A DNA stretch of 64,000 bases from Micromonospora tarapacensis. GTDB taxonomy: Bacteria; Actinomycetota; Actinomycetes; Mycobacteriales; Micromonosporaceae. The DNA lies in assembly GCF_019697375.1 (NCBI RefSeq), contig NZ_JAHCDI010000004.1, positions 2,591,324 to 2,655,323 on the forward strand, read 5' to 3'. This document shows, piece after piece, positions 8,219 through 17,064 of this stretch (its first letter is position 1; every line of letters starts with the position of its first letter). The notes below the pieces were generated by a model. That model made no database searches. It was not told the origin of the DNA and was given only the letters and a program-made list of their open reading frames with translations. The translations under genes were made by a program, and so were the position numbers.

Positions 8219-9412
8219 CTAGTCGGCCACCGCCGTCTGAACAGAGCGGTGGGGCACGGTCGCCAGGCGGCGCCTGCGAGCCGGCAGTCCGTAGGTCGGG
8301 TTGCTCGTACCCCAGATGACGCCGCTGAGCACGAACGCCTTGAGGATGGCGGCCGGCCGGCCGCGCAGCGACCAGGACCTCGACCGCGCGTCGCCGTCGA
8401 CCACCTGGAAGATCGCGTCCTTCGCGCCGAGGCTGATGCAGTTGCCGAGGTATGACAACGAGGACTTCGCGATCCTGTGACCGGTGAGATCCCCGATGAT
8501 CGCGGCCGTCGCCTGCATCCTGGTGAAGCCCGCCGAGGCGCAGGACATCGGCAACGGCCGACCGTTGTCGCCGAGGATGTAGCCGCTGTCACCGGCGGCG
8601 TAGACCTCCGGGTGCGAGACGGACCGCATCATCCGGTCGACGGTGATCCGGCCGTCGTCCTCGACGGCGAGTCCGCTGGCGGCGGCGACGGGGTACGCGG
8701 CGAAGCCGGCCGCCCAGACGGTCGCGTCGCAGGCGAAGGTGGTGCCGTCGGCGGCGATGGCGCCGGTCCGTTCGACGCGTTCGATGGTGGTGTGCTCGTG
8801 GACGGCGACGCCGAGCCGGTCGAAGGCGCGCCACAGGTGACGGCGGGCCTTCGCGCCCAGCCAACCGCCCAGCTCGCCGCTGGTGGCGAGGGTGACCCGC
8901 AGCCCGGGCCGGGATTCGGCGATCTCGGTGGCGGCCTCGATCCCGGTGAGGTTGCCACCGACGACCAGGACCGTCCCGTCCTCGCCAAGTTCGTCCAGGC
9001 GCTGGCGCAGGCGCACCGCCGCCGGCCGTCCGGCGACGTGGAAGGCGTGCTCGTGCACGCCGGGAACGCCGTGGTCGCCGATGGTGCTGCCGAGCGTGTA
9101 GAGGAGGGTGTCGTACCCGATCCGGTCGGTGCTCCCGCCGTCGGTCACGGTGACGGTCCGCTGCCCGGCGTCGACGGCGGTGACGCGCGCCAGGCGTAGC
9201 CGGATACCCGTGCCGGCGAACATCTCCGCCAATCCGTGGCGGCGCAGCTCCTGACCGGCGGCGAGCTGGTGCAGGCGCATCCGCTCGGTGAAGTCGGGTC
9301 CGGCGTTGACGACGGTGATCTCGAAGTCGTCGGGGTGAAGGTGGCGGGCGAGGTATCCGGCCGCGGCGGCTCCGGCGTATCCGGCCCCGAGGACGGCGAT
9401 GCGGTGTCGCAT
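8219..9412 (-). CDS. NAD(P)/FAD-dependent oxidoreductase (NDH-2-like)
   Basis: 397 aa. The start is the ATG at 9412, with a GGGAG ribosome site about 8 bp upstream; the frame is open further but without conserved content. The N-terminal FAD-binding motif is IAVLGAGYAGAAAAGYLA. A second, NAD(P)H-binding dinucleotide fold is VLVVGGNLTGIEAATEIAE (about residue 155), and EVYAAGDSGYI (about 285) is the C-terminal FAD contact. It resembles type II NADH dehydrogenase/ferredoxin-reductase-like proteins. It lies directly upstream of the ECF41 sigma gene with an ECF41-like promoter before it, which suggests it is the sigma factor's target. Confidence 0.88.
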   Translation of the reverse strand: MRHRIAVLGAGYAGAAAAGYLARHLHPDDFEITVVNAGPDFTERMRLHQLAAGQELRRHGLAEMFAGTGIRLRLARVTAVDAGQRTVTVTDGGSTDRIGYDTLLYTLGSTIGDHGVPGVHEHAFHVAGRPAAVRLRQRLDELGEDGTVLVVGGNLTGIEAATEIAESRPGLRVTLATSGELGGWLGAKARRHLWRAFDRLGVAVHEHTTIERVERTGAIAADGTTFACDATVWAAGFAAYPVAAASGLAVEDDGRITVDRMMRSVSHPEVYAAGDSGYILGDNGRPLPMSCASAGFTRMQATAAIIGDLTGHRIAKSSLSYLGNCISLGAKDAIFQVVDGDARSRSWSLRGRPAAILKAFVLSGVIWGTSNPTYGLPARRRRLATVPHRSVQTAVAD

Positions 9413-9444
9413 GTTCGTGCTCCCGTCTGTTCGCGTGCCCTCTG

Positions 9445-9471
9445 AACGAGACGGGACGGAGGTTCCTGACA
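9445..9471 (-). promoter_or_regulatory. Candidate ECF41 promoter
   Basis: Read on the minus strand: TGTCAGG, 16 bp, CGTT, ending 33 bp before the ATG of the oxidoreductase gene. The reported ECF41 promoter is TGTCACA-N16-CGTC, so 5 of 7 and 3 of 4 positions match with exact spacing. It would drive the oxidoreductase and, by read-through, the sigma gene itself. Confidence 0.5.
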
Positions 9472-9590
9472 GCGCTCGCCTATGGCGTGAATCACTACGA
9501 GGTCGCGCGCAACCGCCGGGTCGAGGCCGGATCGTGGCCCGTGCGGACCCCATGGAGCCGGCCAGGGGCCACGCCTCATATTGTGGTCCG

Positions 9591-10025
9591 ATGGCGTCGG
9601 TCAAGCAGTTCCAGGTCACCTTCGACTGCGCGGAACCCGAGCGCGTGGCTCGTTTCTGGTGCGAGGTGTTGGGGTACGTCGTACCGCCGCCGCCGGAGGG
9701 GTTCGCCAGCTGGGCCGATTTCGATCGTGCGCTGCCGCCTGAGCGTCAGGGTTCGGCGTTCGCGTGCGTCGATCCCTCAGGTGTGGGCCCGCGACTGTTC
9801 TTCCAGCGCGTTTCCGAAGGGAAGATCGTCAAGAATCGACTGCATCTTGACGTGCCGGTCGGCACCGGGCTCGTGGGTGAAGAGCGCCTGGCCGCGCTTG
9901 AGGCCGAATGCGCACGACTGGTCGCGCTCGGCGCGGTCCGCGTGCGACTACTGCGTGCCGATGGCGTCAACGAGTCGTGCCTCGTGATGCAGGACGTCGA
10001 GGGAAACGAGTTCTGTCTCGACTGA
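9591..10025 (+). CDS. VOC (glyoxalase-like) family protein
   Basis: 144 aa from the ATG at 9591. It shows the betaalphabetabetabeta vicinal-oxygen-chelate pattern: VTFDCAEPERVARFWCEVLG at the N terminus, FFQRVSEGKIVKNRLHLDVPV in the middle and CLVMQDVEGNEFCLD at the end. This is the glyoxalase-like Glyoxalase_6 type common in actinomycetes. The substrate is unknown. The gene stands alone, divergent from the oxidoreductase/ECF41 pair. Confidence 0.82.
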   Translation: MASVKQFQVTFDCAEPERVARFWCEVLGYVVPPPPEGFASWADFDRALPPERQGSAFACVDPSGVGPRLFFQRVSEGKIVKNRLHLDVPVGTGLVGEERLAALEAECARLVALGAVRVRLLRADGVNESCLVMQDVEGNEFCLD

Positions 10026-10069
10026 GTGGCCGGGAACGTGGGCACCGTCGCTTCGGTCGCCGCTGTCCG

Positions 10070-10951
10070 TCAGGCCGGGCGGCGGGCCAGCCAGACCATG
10101 CGGGTGGTGCGGATCGTCAGGTCGCCACGGCCGCCGTCCAGGTCGGCGACCAGCCGGCCGAGCGCCGCCGTATCATCCGCGCTGATGCGTCCCTCCAGGC
10201 CGTGCCGCATGCGTTCCATCGACAGCTGGGCATAGCGGGTCGCGGCGGCCGGCAATGGCGGCCGCAGCTCGATGCGGAACTGCCGCGCCGCCTCGATTGC
10301 GAAGCCCGCCGCGGTGAGCCGCGCACCCCAGTCCTCGTGCATGTGCAGCCCGGCCTCGGCGCGGAGGGCGTCCAGCACGGCATGGCAGCGGTCCTCCAGG
10401 GCCGCGCCGGCCGGGTCGGCGAAGAAGTGTGGGAACGAGTCGAGCTCGGTGATCGCGAACAGGCCGCCCGGCCGCAGCGTCGCGAAAGCCTGCCGCACGG
10501 CGTCGGCCGGGTCGGCCATGTGGTGCATGGCGGCGGACGCCCACACCACGTCGGCCGGGCCGAGTTCGGGCCAGGGCTGGTCGAGGTCGACGCGGACGGC
10601 GCGGACCCGGTCGGCCAGGCCGAGTGCGGCGGCCCGCTCCCGCAGGTGATCGAGCATCGACTCGTCCAGGTCGACCGCGGTGATCTCCGCCGCCGGCAGC
10701 TGCCGGGCCAGCGCCGTGGTGCCGGTGCCGGTGCCGGCCCCGAGGTCGACGATGCGCGGCCGGTCCGTCACGAGCGAGCCGACCCAGGTGATGACTTCGC
10801 GGTGATACTCGTGCAGGACCTCAGCGTCAAGATCGAGCATCTCGGCCAGGTGCGACGGGGTTCCCCGCGAGTCGGCGCCGTGCGAGTGACCCGGGTGCGA
10901 GTCAGCGCCGGGCGAGTCGACCGAGTGCGGGTGAGTGTGCGAGTGAGCCAT
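10070..10951 (-). CDS. Class I SAM methyltransferase with His-rich N terminus
   Basis: 293 aa. The first 35 residues contain about ten histidines in HSHTHPH- and HPGHSHGAD-like repeats, resembling metal-binding tails, and replace the usual short N terminus. The rest is a class I methyltransferase: IVDLGAGTGTGTTALA (motif I, about residue 67), ITAVDLDESML (acidic loop), VVWASAAMHHM and LRPGGLFAITELD. The target is unknown. It is divergent from an XRE-cupin regulator whose operator lies in the short intergenic region, so it is probably that regulator's target. Confidence 0.85.
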   Translation of the reverse strand: MAHSHTHPHSVDSPGADSHPGHSHGADSRGTPSHLAEMLDLDAEVLHEYHREVITWVGSLVTDRPRIVDLGAGTGTGTTALARQLPAAEITAVDLDESMLDHLRERAAALGLADRVRAVRVDLDQPWPELGPADVVWASAAMHHMADPADAVRQAFATLRPGGLFAITELDSFPHFFADPAGAALEDRCHAVLDALRAEAGLHMHEDWGARLTAAGFAIEAARQFRIELRPPLPAAATRYAQLSMERMRHGLEGRISADDTAALGRLVADLDGGRGDLTIRTTRMVWLARRPA

Positions 10952-10987
10952 GCCTTGACGTTAACCCAATCTTGCGTAAATGGCATA

Positions 10988-11012
10988 CCATCTTGCGTAT
11001 GACGCAAGATGG
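10988..11012. promoter_or_regulatory. Operator of the XRE-cupin regulator, overlapping its start codon
   Basis: CCATCTTGCG-TATGA-CGCAAGATGG is a perfect 10-bp inverted repeat with a 5-bp spacer. The ATG of the regulator (10999-11001) lies inside the spacer. A direct half-copy, ATCTTGCGTA, occurs at 10969-10978, exactly 21 bp (two helical turns) before the copy at 10990-10999. Binding here could repress both divergent genes and would block translation initiation of the regulator. Confidence 0.72.
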
Positions 11013-11610
11013 TGAGCTGGACGCCCTGGTGCGGCAGCGGATCCGCGGGTTGCGCGTGGCCCGCGGCTGGTCCCTCGACGAGTTGGCCGCGCGCAGCCAT
11101 CTCAGCCCGTCCACCCTGAGCCGGATCGAGACCGGCCACCGGCGAATCGCCCTCGACCAGCTGGCGCCGCTCGCCCGTGCCTTGGGCACCACACTCGACC
11201 AGCTGGTCGAGTCGGACTCCGACGCCGACGTGGTGATCCGCCCGCACTGCGACGACGCGCGCGGCATCACCACCTGGCTGCTCACCCGGGAACACGCCGC
11301 GCAGGGCATGACGGTCGCCAAGCTGCGAATCACCCGGGCAGTCCCGGCCGACCTGCGGGTGCACCCCGGCCGCGACTGGTTCACCGTGCTTTCCGGCACC
11401 GTGGTGCTGCGGCTCGGCGAACGCACGATCCTGGTCGGCGCCGGTGAGGCGGCCGAATTCTCGACCATGGTGCCGCACGCCTTCGGCGCCCGAGGCGGCC
11501 CGGCCGAGGTCCTCTGCATCCTCGACCACGACGGCGAGCGCACCCACCTCGGGGCCGAGCTTCCAGACCTAGCGCGTGGCCGGCGGGCCGCGACTGGGCG
11601 CGCGTGGTGA
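10999..11610 (+). CDS. XRE-family regulator with cupin sensor domain
   Basis: 203 aa from the ATG at 10999. An HTH_XRE domain (about 8-62: IRGLRVARGWSLDELAARSH, then LSPSTLSRIETGHRRI) is joined to a C-terminal cupin (about 110-185: RVHPGRDWFTVLSGTVVLRLGE, then GEAAEFSTMVPHAFGA). This is the classic single-component small-molecule-sensing layout. It is divergent from the His-rich methyltransferase. The perfect inverted repeat over its own start codon points to tight autoregulation. Confidence 0.88.
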   Translation: MTQDGELDALVRQRIRGLRVARGWSLDELAARSHLSPSTLSRIETGHRRIALDQLAPLARALGTTLDQLVESDSDADVVIRPHCDDARGITTWLLTREHAAQGMTVAKLRITRAVPADLRVHPGRDWFTVLSGTVVLRLGERTILVGAGEAAEFSTMVPHAFGARGGPAEVLCILDHDGERTHLGAELPDLARGRRAATGRAW

Positions 11611-11663
11611 GGTCACGATGATGCAGGCTCGCGCGGTCCCGCCCGTTCGCCGGCCCGGGTCGC

Positions 11664-12134
11664 TCACAGCGGGCCCAGGACCTCCTCGGCTGGCGCATCC
11701 AGCGAGAGCGTCTCGAGCACACCGAGCAGCTGACGCTCCTCGTACCGGAAATGGCTCTCCATGATGGCGGCGACGCCCTCCAGGTGACGACCCAACTCGG
11801 CGACCGGTGCGGCCCGATCGACCGCGGCCTGCAAGCCGGCGAGCAGGTGCGTGATCATCGAATGGTCCTGGGTGAGGTGGCGAAGCACGGGCTCCAGCTC
11901 GGGGTGGACCGCCTTGATCGCCGGGAACAGGGTGTGGTCCTCGCCCCGGTGGTGCCCGTCAAGGGCAGCGCAGAACCCATGGCAGTACAGCAGCAGGTCA
12001 CGGGTGGCCGCCTCGCCGGACCGGCCTTCGGCAACCGCACCCCGGGTGAGGTCGAGCGCCTCGCGCAGGCGCGCGTGCACCTGGCGAAGCTCACGGCTCC
12101 AGGCGATGAGCCTGGTCGTCTCGCGCTCAGTCAC
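11664..12134 (-). CDS. Hemerythrin domain-containing protein
   Basis: 156 aa. Helical protein with the hemerythrin HHE metal-ligand pattern: H at IAWSRELRQVHARL, HHRGEDHTLFP, LTQDHSMITHLL and MESHFRYEERQLL. These ligands would bind a di-iron centre that senses or carries oxygen or nitric oxide. It is about the usual length for actinobacterial single-domain hemerythrins. It converges with the XRE-cupin gene and has no operon partner. Confidence 0.87.
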   Translation of the reverse strand: MTERETTRLIAWSRELRQVHARLREALDLTRGAVAEGRSGEAATRDLLLYCHGFCAALDGHHRGEDHTLFPAIKAVHPELEPVLRHLTQDHSMITHLLAGLQAAVDRAAPVAELGRHLEGVAAIMESHFRYEERQLLGVLETLSLDAPAEEVLGPL

Positions 12135-12282
12135 GCGAAGACGAAGGATGCGACGTCGACATCGTCGGTCTCCCTCGGTCGGGCGCCTCCATGCCTGGCA
12201 CGGTCTGCCACCGGCACGCGACGCTAGCCGGAGCGTAGTCCTTCGAGATCAGCTGACGAAAGACCCCACGTACGCTGCGGTG

Positions 12283-12675
12283 GTGCAGATCGACTTGGTT
12301 GCCCTGATCGTCGACGAGTACGACCCTGCGATCGCGTTCTTCACCGACGTGCTCGGCTTCGACCTCGTCGAGGACTCGCCATCGCTGACAAGCGACGGTC
12401 GGCCCAAGCGGTGGGTCGTCGTCCGGCCGCCGGGCGCCCAGACCGCAATTCTGCTCGCGCGCGCCGACGGAGAGCACCAACGTGCCGCTATCGGCAACCA
12501 GGTGGCCGGCCGAGTCGGGTTCTTCCTCCGCGTCGATGACTTCGGCGCCGCTCATCGGCGGATGGTCGAGGCCGGTGTCGTCTTCGTCCGGGAACCGCGG
12601 ACCGAGCCCTATGGCCGGGTCGCGGTCTTCCTCGATATCGCCGGAAACCGGTGGGACCTGCTCGGCGCCGCCTGA
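12283..12675 (+). CDS. VOC family protein
   Basis: 130 aa with a GTG start at 12283. Typical glyoxalase/bleomycin-resistance features: VALIVDEYDPAIAFFTDVLGFDLVEDSP, RWVVVRPPG, GFFLRVDDFGAAHRRMVEAG and EPYGRVAVFLDIAGNRWDLLG in outline, with a C-terminal metal-ligand-like region. It is near full length for a single VOC module, which would act as a dimer. The substrate is unknown. It runs in the same direction as the Nramp-like gene 75 bp downstream, so co-transcription is possible. Confidence 0.82.
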   Translation: MQIDLVALIVDEYDPAIAFFTDVLGFDLVEDSPSLTSDGRPKRWVVVRPPGAQTAILLARADGEHQRAAIGNQVAGRVGFFLRVDDFGAAHRRMVEAGVVFVREPRTEPYGRVAVFLDIAGNRWDLLGAA

Positions 12676-12753
12676 CGTCGCCCGGTTGCCTGCCGAGCGC
12701 CCGCGGGTAGGGGAAGACCCAGCAGGGGTGACGGCGATCGAAGGGTACGGGTG

Positions 12754-14118
12754 ATGCACGAGGCGTTGGCCAGTGATCGGGAAAGAGAGAGGGTGGTGCC
12801 GGAGCCGCCGACCGGACGCGCCAAACTCGGCTATATCGGGCCCGGCGTGCTCTGGGCGCTGGCCGCCCTGGCCACCGGCGAGCTGCTGTTCACGCCCCGA
12901 GTCGGCGCCCAGTACGGGTACGCGTTGATGTGGGCGTTGATCGCGGCCCTGGTGCTCAAGCTCTTCGTGACCCGGGAGATCGGGCGCTACAGCGTGGTCA
13001 CCGGTCGGCGGTTGCTCAGCGGAATGGCCGAACTGCCCGGCCCGCGGGGATGGGCCCTGTGGATGATCCTGGTGCCGCAGCTGGTGGTCGGCGTCGCGGC
13101 CATCGCCGGTATCGCAAGCGCCGCGGGCAGCGCTTTCACCCTGGCCGTACCCGGTCCGATCGAGCTCTGGACGGGGGTGGTCATCGCGGCGGCGGCCAGC
13201 CTGGTGCTGCTCGGCCACTACACCGGGGTGGAGTGGGTGTCCCGGATCATCGGGCTCCTGCTGGCGGTCGGCGTCGTGGTGGCCGCCGTACTCGTCGGGC
13301 CCAGCCTCGGAGAGGCCGCATCCGGTGTGGTGCCCACGGTGCCGGAGGATCTCGTGGTCGCCGACATCCTGCCCTGGCTGGGCTTCCTGTCCAACGGCGC
13401 CGCCGGGCTGATGTGGTACTCGTACTGGGTCGTGGCGAAGGGGGTGGGCGTCGGCGCGCTGGACCATCAGGGCCACCTCGACCCGCGGAGCCTGGATGCC
13501 GGCCAGGTGGCCCGGGTGCGCCAGTGGCTGCGGACCATGACGCTCGACTCGACGTTCGCCGTGGTGGGCGTGGGGATCATCACGGTCGCGTTCCTCATCC
13601 TCGGTGCGGAACTGCTGCGTCCGGAGGGCATCGTGCCCGCGGAGTCCGATGTCGCCCGCGACCTGACCACACTTTTCAGTGAGGTGTTCGGCAGCGTCGG
13701 GTTCTGGCTGATGGTGGTGGGTCTCATCTCGGCCTTCTGGACGGCCACACTGACCAATATCGACGGCTGGAAGCGGCTGTACACCGACGGCATCCGCAAG
13801 GCACTGCCGTCCCACCTCGCGCAGGGGCGGTGGGCCAGCCCTGCGGTCATCGGTCGGGTTGCCGTCATCGGCTGGCTCGCGGTCCTGCCGTTCGCGGTGT
13901 TCGTCCTCTTCGGCGACCCGGTGGGACTGCTCACCGTGGCGGGGTCCATCGAGGCCGTGCACATCCCGCTGGTCGCGGCGCTGGTCCTCTGGCTCAACCG
14001 GCGTACGCTGCCGTCCGCCCTACGGGCGGGCTGGGCGGCCAGCACGCTCGTGGTGATCGCGATCGTGTTCTTCGCCGGCTTCGCGGCGTACTACACGTGG
14101 CAGCAGGTGTCCGGCTAG
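12754..14118 (+). CDS. Nramp-family-like membrane transporter, non-canonical metal site
   Basis: 454 aa from the ATG at 12754 (a GTG directly before it is also possible). About eleven hydrophobic segments; the N terminus GPGVLWALAALATGELLFTPRVGAQYGYA in outline and the FVTREIGRYSVVTGRRLL stretch match the Nramp/SLC11 fold. The canonical TM1 metal motif DPGN is replaced by ATGE, and no MPH motif is seen in TM6. It may therefore carry another substrate or ion, as proposed for divergent Nramp relatives. It ends 59 bp before the SARP regulator on the same strand. Confidence 0.75.
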   Translation: MHEALASDRERERVVPEPPTGRAKLGYIGPGVLWALAALATGELLFTPRVGAQYGYALMWALIAALVLKLFVTREIGRYSVVTGRRLLSGMAELPGPRGWALWMILVPQLVVGVAAIAGIASAAGSAFTLAVPGPIELWTGVVIAAAASLVLLGHYTGVEWVSRIIGLLLAVGVVVAAVLVGPSLGEAASGVVPTVPEDLVVADILPWLGFLSNGAAGLMWYSYWVVAKGVGVGALDHQGHLDPRSLDAGQVARVRQWLRTMTLDSTFAVVGVGIITVAFLILGAELLRPEGIVPAESDVARDLTTLFSEVFGSVGFWLMVVGLISAFWTATLTNIDGWKRLYTDGIRKALPSHLAQGRWASPAVIGRVAVIGWLAVLPFAVFVLFGDPVGLLTVAGSIEAVHIPLVAALVLWLNRRTLPSALRAGWAASTLVVIAIVFFAGFAAYYTWQQVSG

Positions 14119-14177
14119 GTCGAGCCCGCAGCCGTGCCGGATACCAGCGGCAATCCGGTACAACTGGACAGGTGCTT

Positions 14178-16994
14178 ATGCGTTTTGATCTTCTTGGTCC
14201 GCTGGTGGTCTGCCGCGGAGACCGACCGGTTTCGCTGGGCTCGGCGAAGCAGCGCCTGTTGCTGGCGGCGCTGCTGTTGCGACCGAACGAAGCAGTCGGC
14301 GCCGACGAGTTGACTGCGGTGTTGTGGACCGACGATCCACCCCCATCAGCGGCGGCGAACCTGCGCACCTACGTGCGGGGGTTGCGGCGATCGCTGGGTG
14401 ACGGCGAGTCGTGGGAGGGCATATCCGCCTCGGCTGGCGGCTACCGGCTCCAGGTGGGGCCTGACGAGCGGGATCTGGACCGGTTCGACGCGGCCGCGGC
14501 CCGTGGCCGGGACGCTCTCGCCGCCGGAGACGCGGCCCGGGCCGAGGACGAGCTGGCAACCGCCGTCAACATGTGGCGTGGGACGGCCTTGGCCGATCTG
14601 CCGCTGGGCCCGCTGCTGGCCCGGCGGGTCGGGCAGTTGGAGGAGCGGCGGATGGCCACCGAGGAGGACTTCGCCGAGGCGATGCTGGCGCGCGGCTCGT
14701 CGGCCGAGGTGGTCCAGCGGCTACGTGTCCTCCTCGACCGGCATCCGCTACGGCAACGGGCCTGGGGCCAGCTGATGCTCGGTCTGTACCGGATGGGAGA
14801 TGTGGCCGGCGCGCTGGACGCGTTCCGGCAGGCGCGGCAGGCGCTGGCCGAGCAGACCGGTCTGGATCCGGCACCACAGCTGACCCAGTTGCACAACGAC
14901 ATCCTGCACCACCGCCCGAGCCTGGCCGGATCGGCGGCCGGTCCGGCCGGCCCGGGCGGGCCGGTACGCGACGCCGCGCTGCCGGACCCGCTCAGTGGAC
15001 GACCCGAGCAGCTGCCTCTCGCGGTGCCGGAATTCGTGGGCCGCAGCGCCGAGCTCGCCAGCCTCGACGCGTTCCTGGACGACGGGGCGCCGGGCCCGGC
15101 GACGGTGGCCATTGCCGCCGTGTCCGGGATGGCCGGGGTAGGCAAGACCACCCTGGCGCTGCACTGGGCACACCGGGTGGCCGGGCGCTTCCCCGACGGT
15201 CAGCTCTACGCGAACCTTCGCGGGTACGACGAAACCGACGCGGTTTCCCCGGCCGACGCCCTGCTCGGCTTCCTCGAGGCGCTCGGCGTGCCGCACGCCC
15301 GGATTCCGTCCAGCATGGCGGCTCGGACCGGGGTCTATCGCAGCCTGCTGGCCTCCCGTCGGATGCTCGTGGTGCTCGACAACGCGCGCGACTCCGCCCA
15401 GGTACGCCCGCTGCTGCCCGGCGCCGGCAACTGCGTGGTCGTGGTCACCAGCCGCGACCGGCTCAGCGGCCTGGTCGCTGCGGAGTGCGCCGCACCCCTG
15501 ACGCTGGACGTGCTCACCGCTGACGAGTCGATGAGCCTGCTGGCCGGCAGGCTCGGCGCCAACCGACTCGGCGCAGAGCCGGCCGCGGCTGCCGATATCA
15601 TCGCCGCCACCGGTCGACTTCCACTCGCCCTGTCGATGGTGGCGGCCCGCATCGCCACGCACCCCTCGTTCCCACTCGACGCCTTCGCCACCGAGTTGCA
15701 CGCGGCCGACGCGAGACTGGACGCCCTGGCAAGCGGGGACGCGCGGCGCGTCTTCTCGTGGTCGTACCTGGCCCTGAGCCGGGACGCGGCACGACTGTTC
15801 AGACTGCTGGGGCTGCACCCGGGCCCCGACCTGACCGCCGACACCGCCGCCGCGCTCGCCGGAGTGTCCGTACCGGCCGTCGGACCGCCACTGCGTGAGC
15901 TGACCCGGCTGCACCTGTTGACCGAACACGTGCCGGGCCGGTACGCCTTCCATGATCTCCTCCGCGGCTACGCAGCCGAACTCGCGGACTCGTCGGAGCA
16001 CGCCGACGAACGGCTGTCCAGCCGGCACCGGTTGTACGATCACTATCTACACAACGCCTATCCGGCCGCCTTGTTGCTCCAGCCACAGTGGGCGCCCATT
16101 GACCCGTTGCCCCCGCTGCCGATGCACGTGAGCCGACCGGCGACCGATCACGACACCGCGCTCGCCTGGTTCACGGCGGAGCAACACGTGCTGCTGCGCC
16201 TGGTTCTCCAGGCCGCCGAGACAGGATTCGAGGCGTACTCCTGGCAGATCGCCTGGACGCTGAACACGTTTCTCGCACCGCGCGGTCTCTGGCAGGAACA
16301 ACTCGCCACCCAGCAGGTCGCGCTCGCGGCCGCGGAAAAGATCGACGACGTCGCCGGACAGGCCGCGACCAACCGGCTGCTGGCCCGCGCGTTCACCCGA
16401 CTCGGCCAGCACGACACCGCCGAATACCGGCTGGGACGCGCACTCGAACTCCACGAACGCCTCGGCGATCCGACCGGCCAGGCGCAGACCCTGCACAACT
16501 ACTGCGAACTCTGCTACCTGGGCGGTCGGCTGGACGAAGCGCTGACGCACGGCCGCGAAGCGCTGCGGCTCTACCGGCTGGCCGGCAACGGCGCCGGGGA
16601 AGCACGGACGCTGAACGCGATCGGCTGGTTGCACGCCAGCACGGGCGACTACGCCCAGGCCATCGCCAGCTGCACGGAGGCACTCGCCCAGCAACAACGC
16701 AGCGGCGACCGCAACGGTCAGGCGGCGACGCTGGACAGTCTCGGCTTCGCGTACGACCGCCTCGGCGAACACGGACGGGCGCTGAGCTGCTACGAACAGG
16801 CGATCCAACTCTTCCGCGACTCCGCGGACCGGTACCACGAGGCCGAAACCCTCATCCGGCTCGGTGAGACGCGAGAGGCGATGGCCGACCTGCCGGGTGC
16901 GGCTGCCGCGTGGGAGCGAGCGGCGCAGATCTACGACGAACTGGGCGATCAGGCCGCCGGAGACGCCCGCCGCCGTCTTCAACGCCTGGGCTGA
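14178..16994 (+). CDS. SARP/AfsR-type regulator (OmpR-wHTH, BTAD, NB-ARC, TPR)
   Basis: About 938 aa from the ATG at 14178 (a GTG at 14172 would add two residues). Domain order: OmpR-type winged helix (1-90, FDLLGPLVV..SAKQRLLLAALLLRPN), bacterial transcriptional activation domain (95-245, ending ALDAFRQARQALAEQTGLDP), NB-ARC ATPase (285-540) with Walker A GMAGVGKTTLA near residue 318 and a Walker B-like MLVVLDNA, then a C-terminal TPR array (720-930). This is the AfsR layout used to activate secondary metabolism. The tryptophan-derived operon downstream on the other strand is a possible target, but no direct-repeat SARP site was found. A strong hairpin at 17065-17095 follows. Confidence 0.92.
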   Translation: MRFDLLGPLVVCRGDRPVSLGSAKQRLLLAALLLRPNEAVGADELTAVLWTDDPPPSAAANLRTYVRGLRRSLGDGESWEGISASAGGYRLQVGPDERDLDRFDAAAARGRDALAAGDAARAEDELATAVNMWRGTALADLPLGPLLARRVGQLEERRMATEEDFAEAMLARGSSAEVVQRLRVLLDRHPLRQRAWGQLMLGLYRMGDVAGALDAFRQARQALAEQTGLDPAPQLTQLHNDILHHRPSLAGSAAGPAGPGGPVRDAALPDPLSGRPEQLPLAVPEFVGRSAELASLDAFLDDGAPGPATVAIAAVSGMAGVGKTTLALHWAHRVAGRFPDGQLYANLRGYDETDAVSPADALLGFLEALGVPHARIPSSMAARTGVYRSLLASRRMLVVLDNARDSAQVRPLLPGAGNCVVVVTSRDRLSGLVAAECAAPLTLDVLTADESMSLLAGRLGANRLGAEPAAAADIIAATGRLPLALSMVAARIATHPSFPLDAFATELHAADARLDALASGDARRVFSWSYLALSRDAARLFRLLGLHPGPDLTADTAAALAGVSVPAVGPPLRELTRLHLLTEHVPGRYAFHDLLRGYAAELADSSEHADERLSSRHRLYDHYLHNAYPAALLLQPQWAPIDPLPPLPMHVSRPATDHDTALAWFTAEQHVLLRLVLQAAETGFEAYSWQIAWTLNTFLAPRGLWQEQLATQQVALAAAEKIDDVAGQAATNRLLARAFTRLGQHDTAEYRLGRALELHERLGDPTGQAQTLHNYCELCYLGGRLDEALTHGREALRLYRLAGNGAGEARTLNAIGWLHASTGDYAQAIASCTEALAQQQRSGDRNGQAATLDSLGFAYDRLGEHGRALSCYEQAIQLFRDSADRYHEAETLIRLGETREAMADLPGAAAAWERAAQIYDELGDQAAGDARRRLQRLG

Positions 16995-17064
16995 TCCTGT
17001 GGTCGCCGGAGGCGCCGTAGTGTGACCCCGAGCCGGGGTCACCACCCGAGATCAGCGATGGTGG

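Noticed and set aside
14748..16043. A 431-aa minus-strand frame inside the SARP gene
   Set aside because: Shadow of the NB-ARC region; no domain, ribosome site or family pattern.
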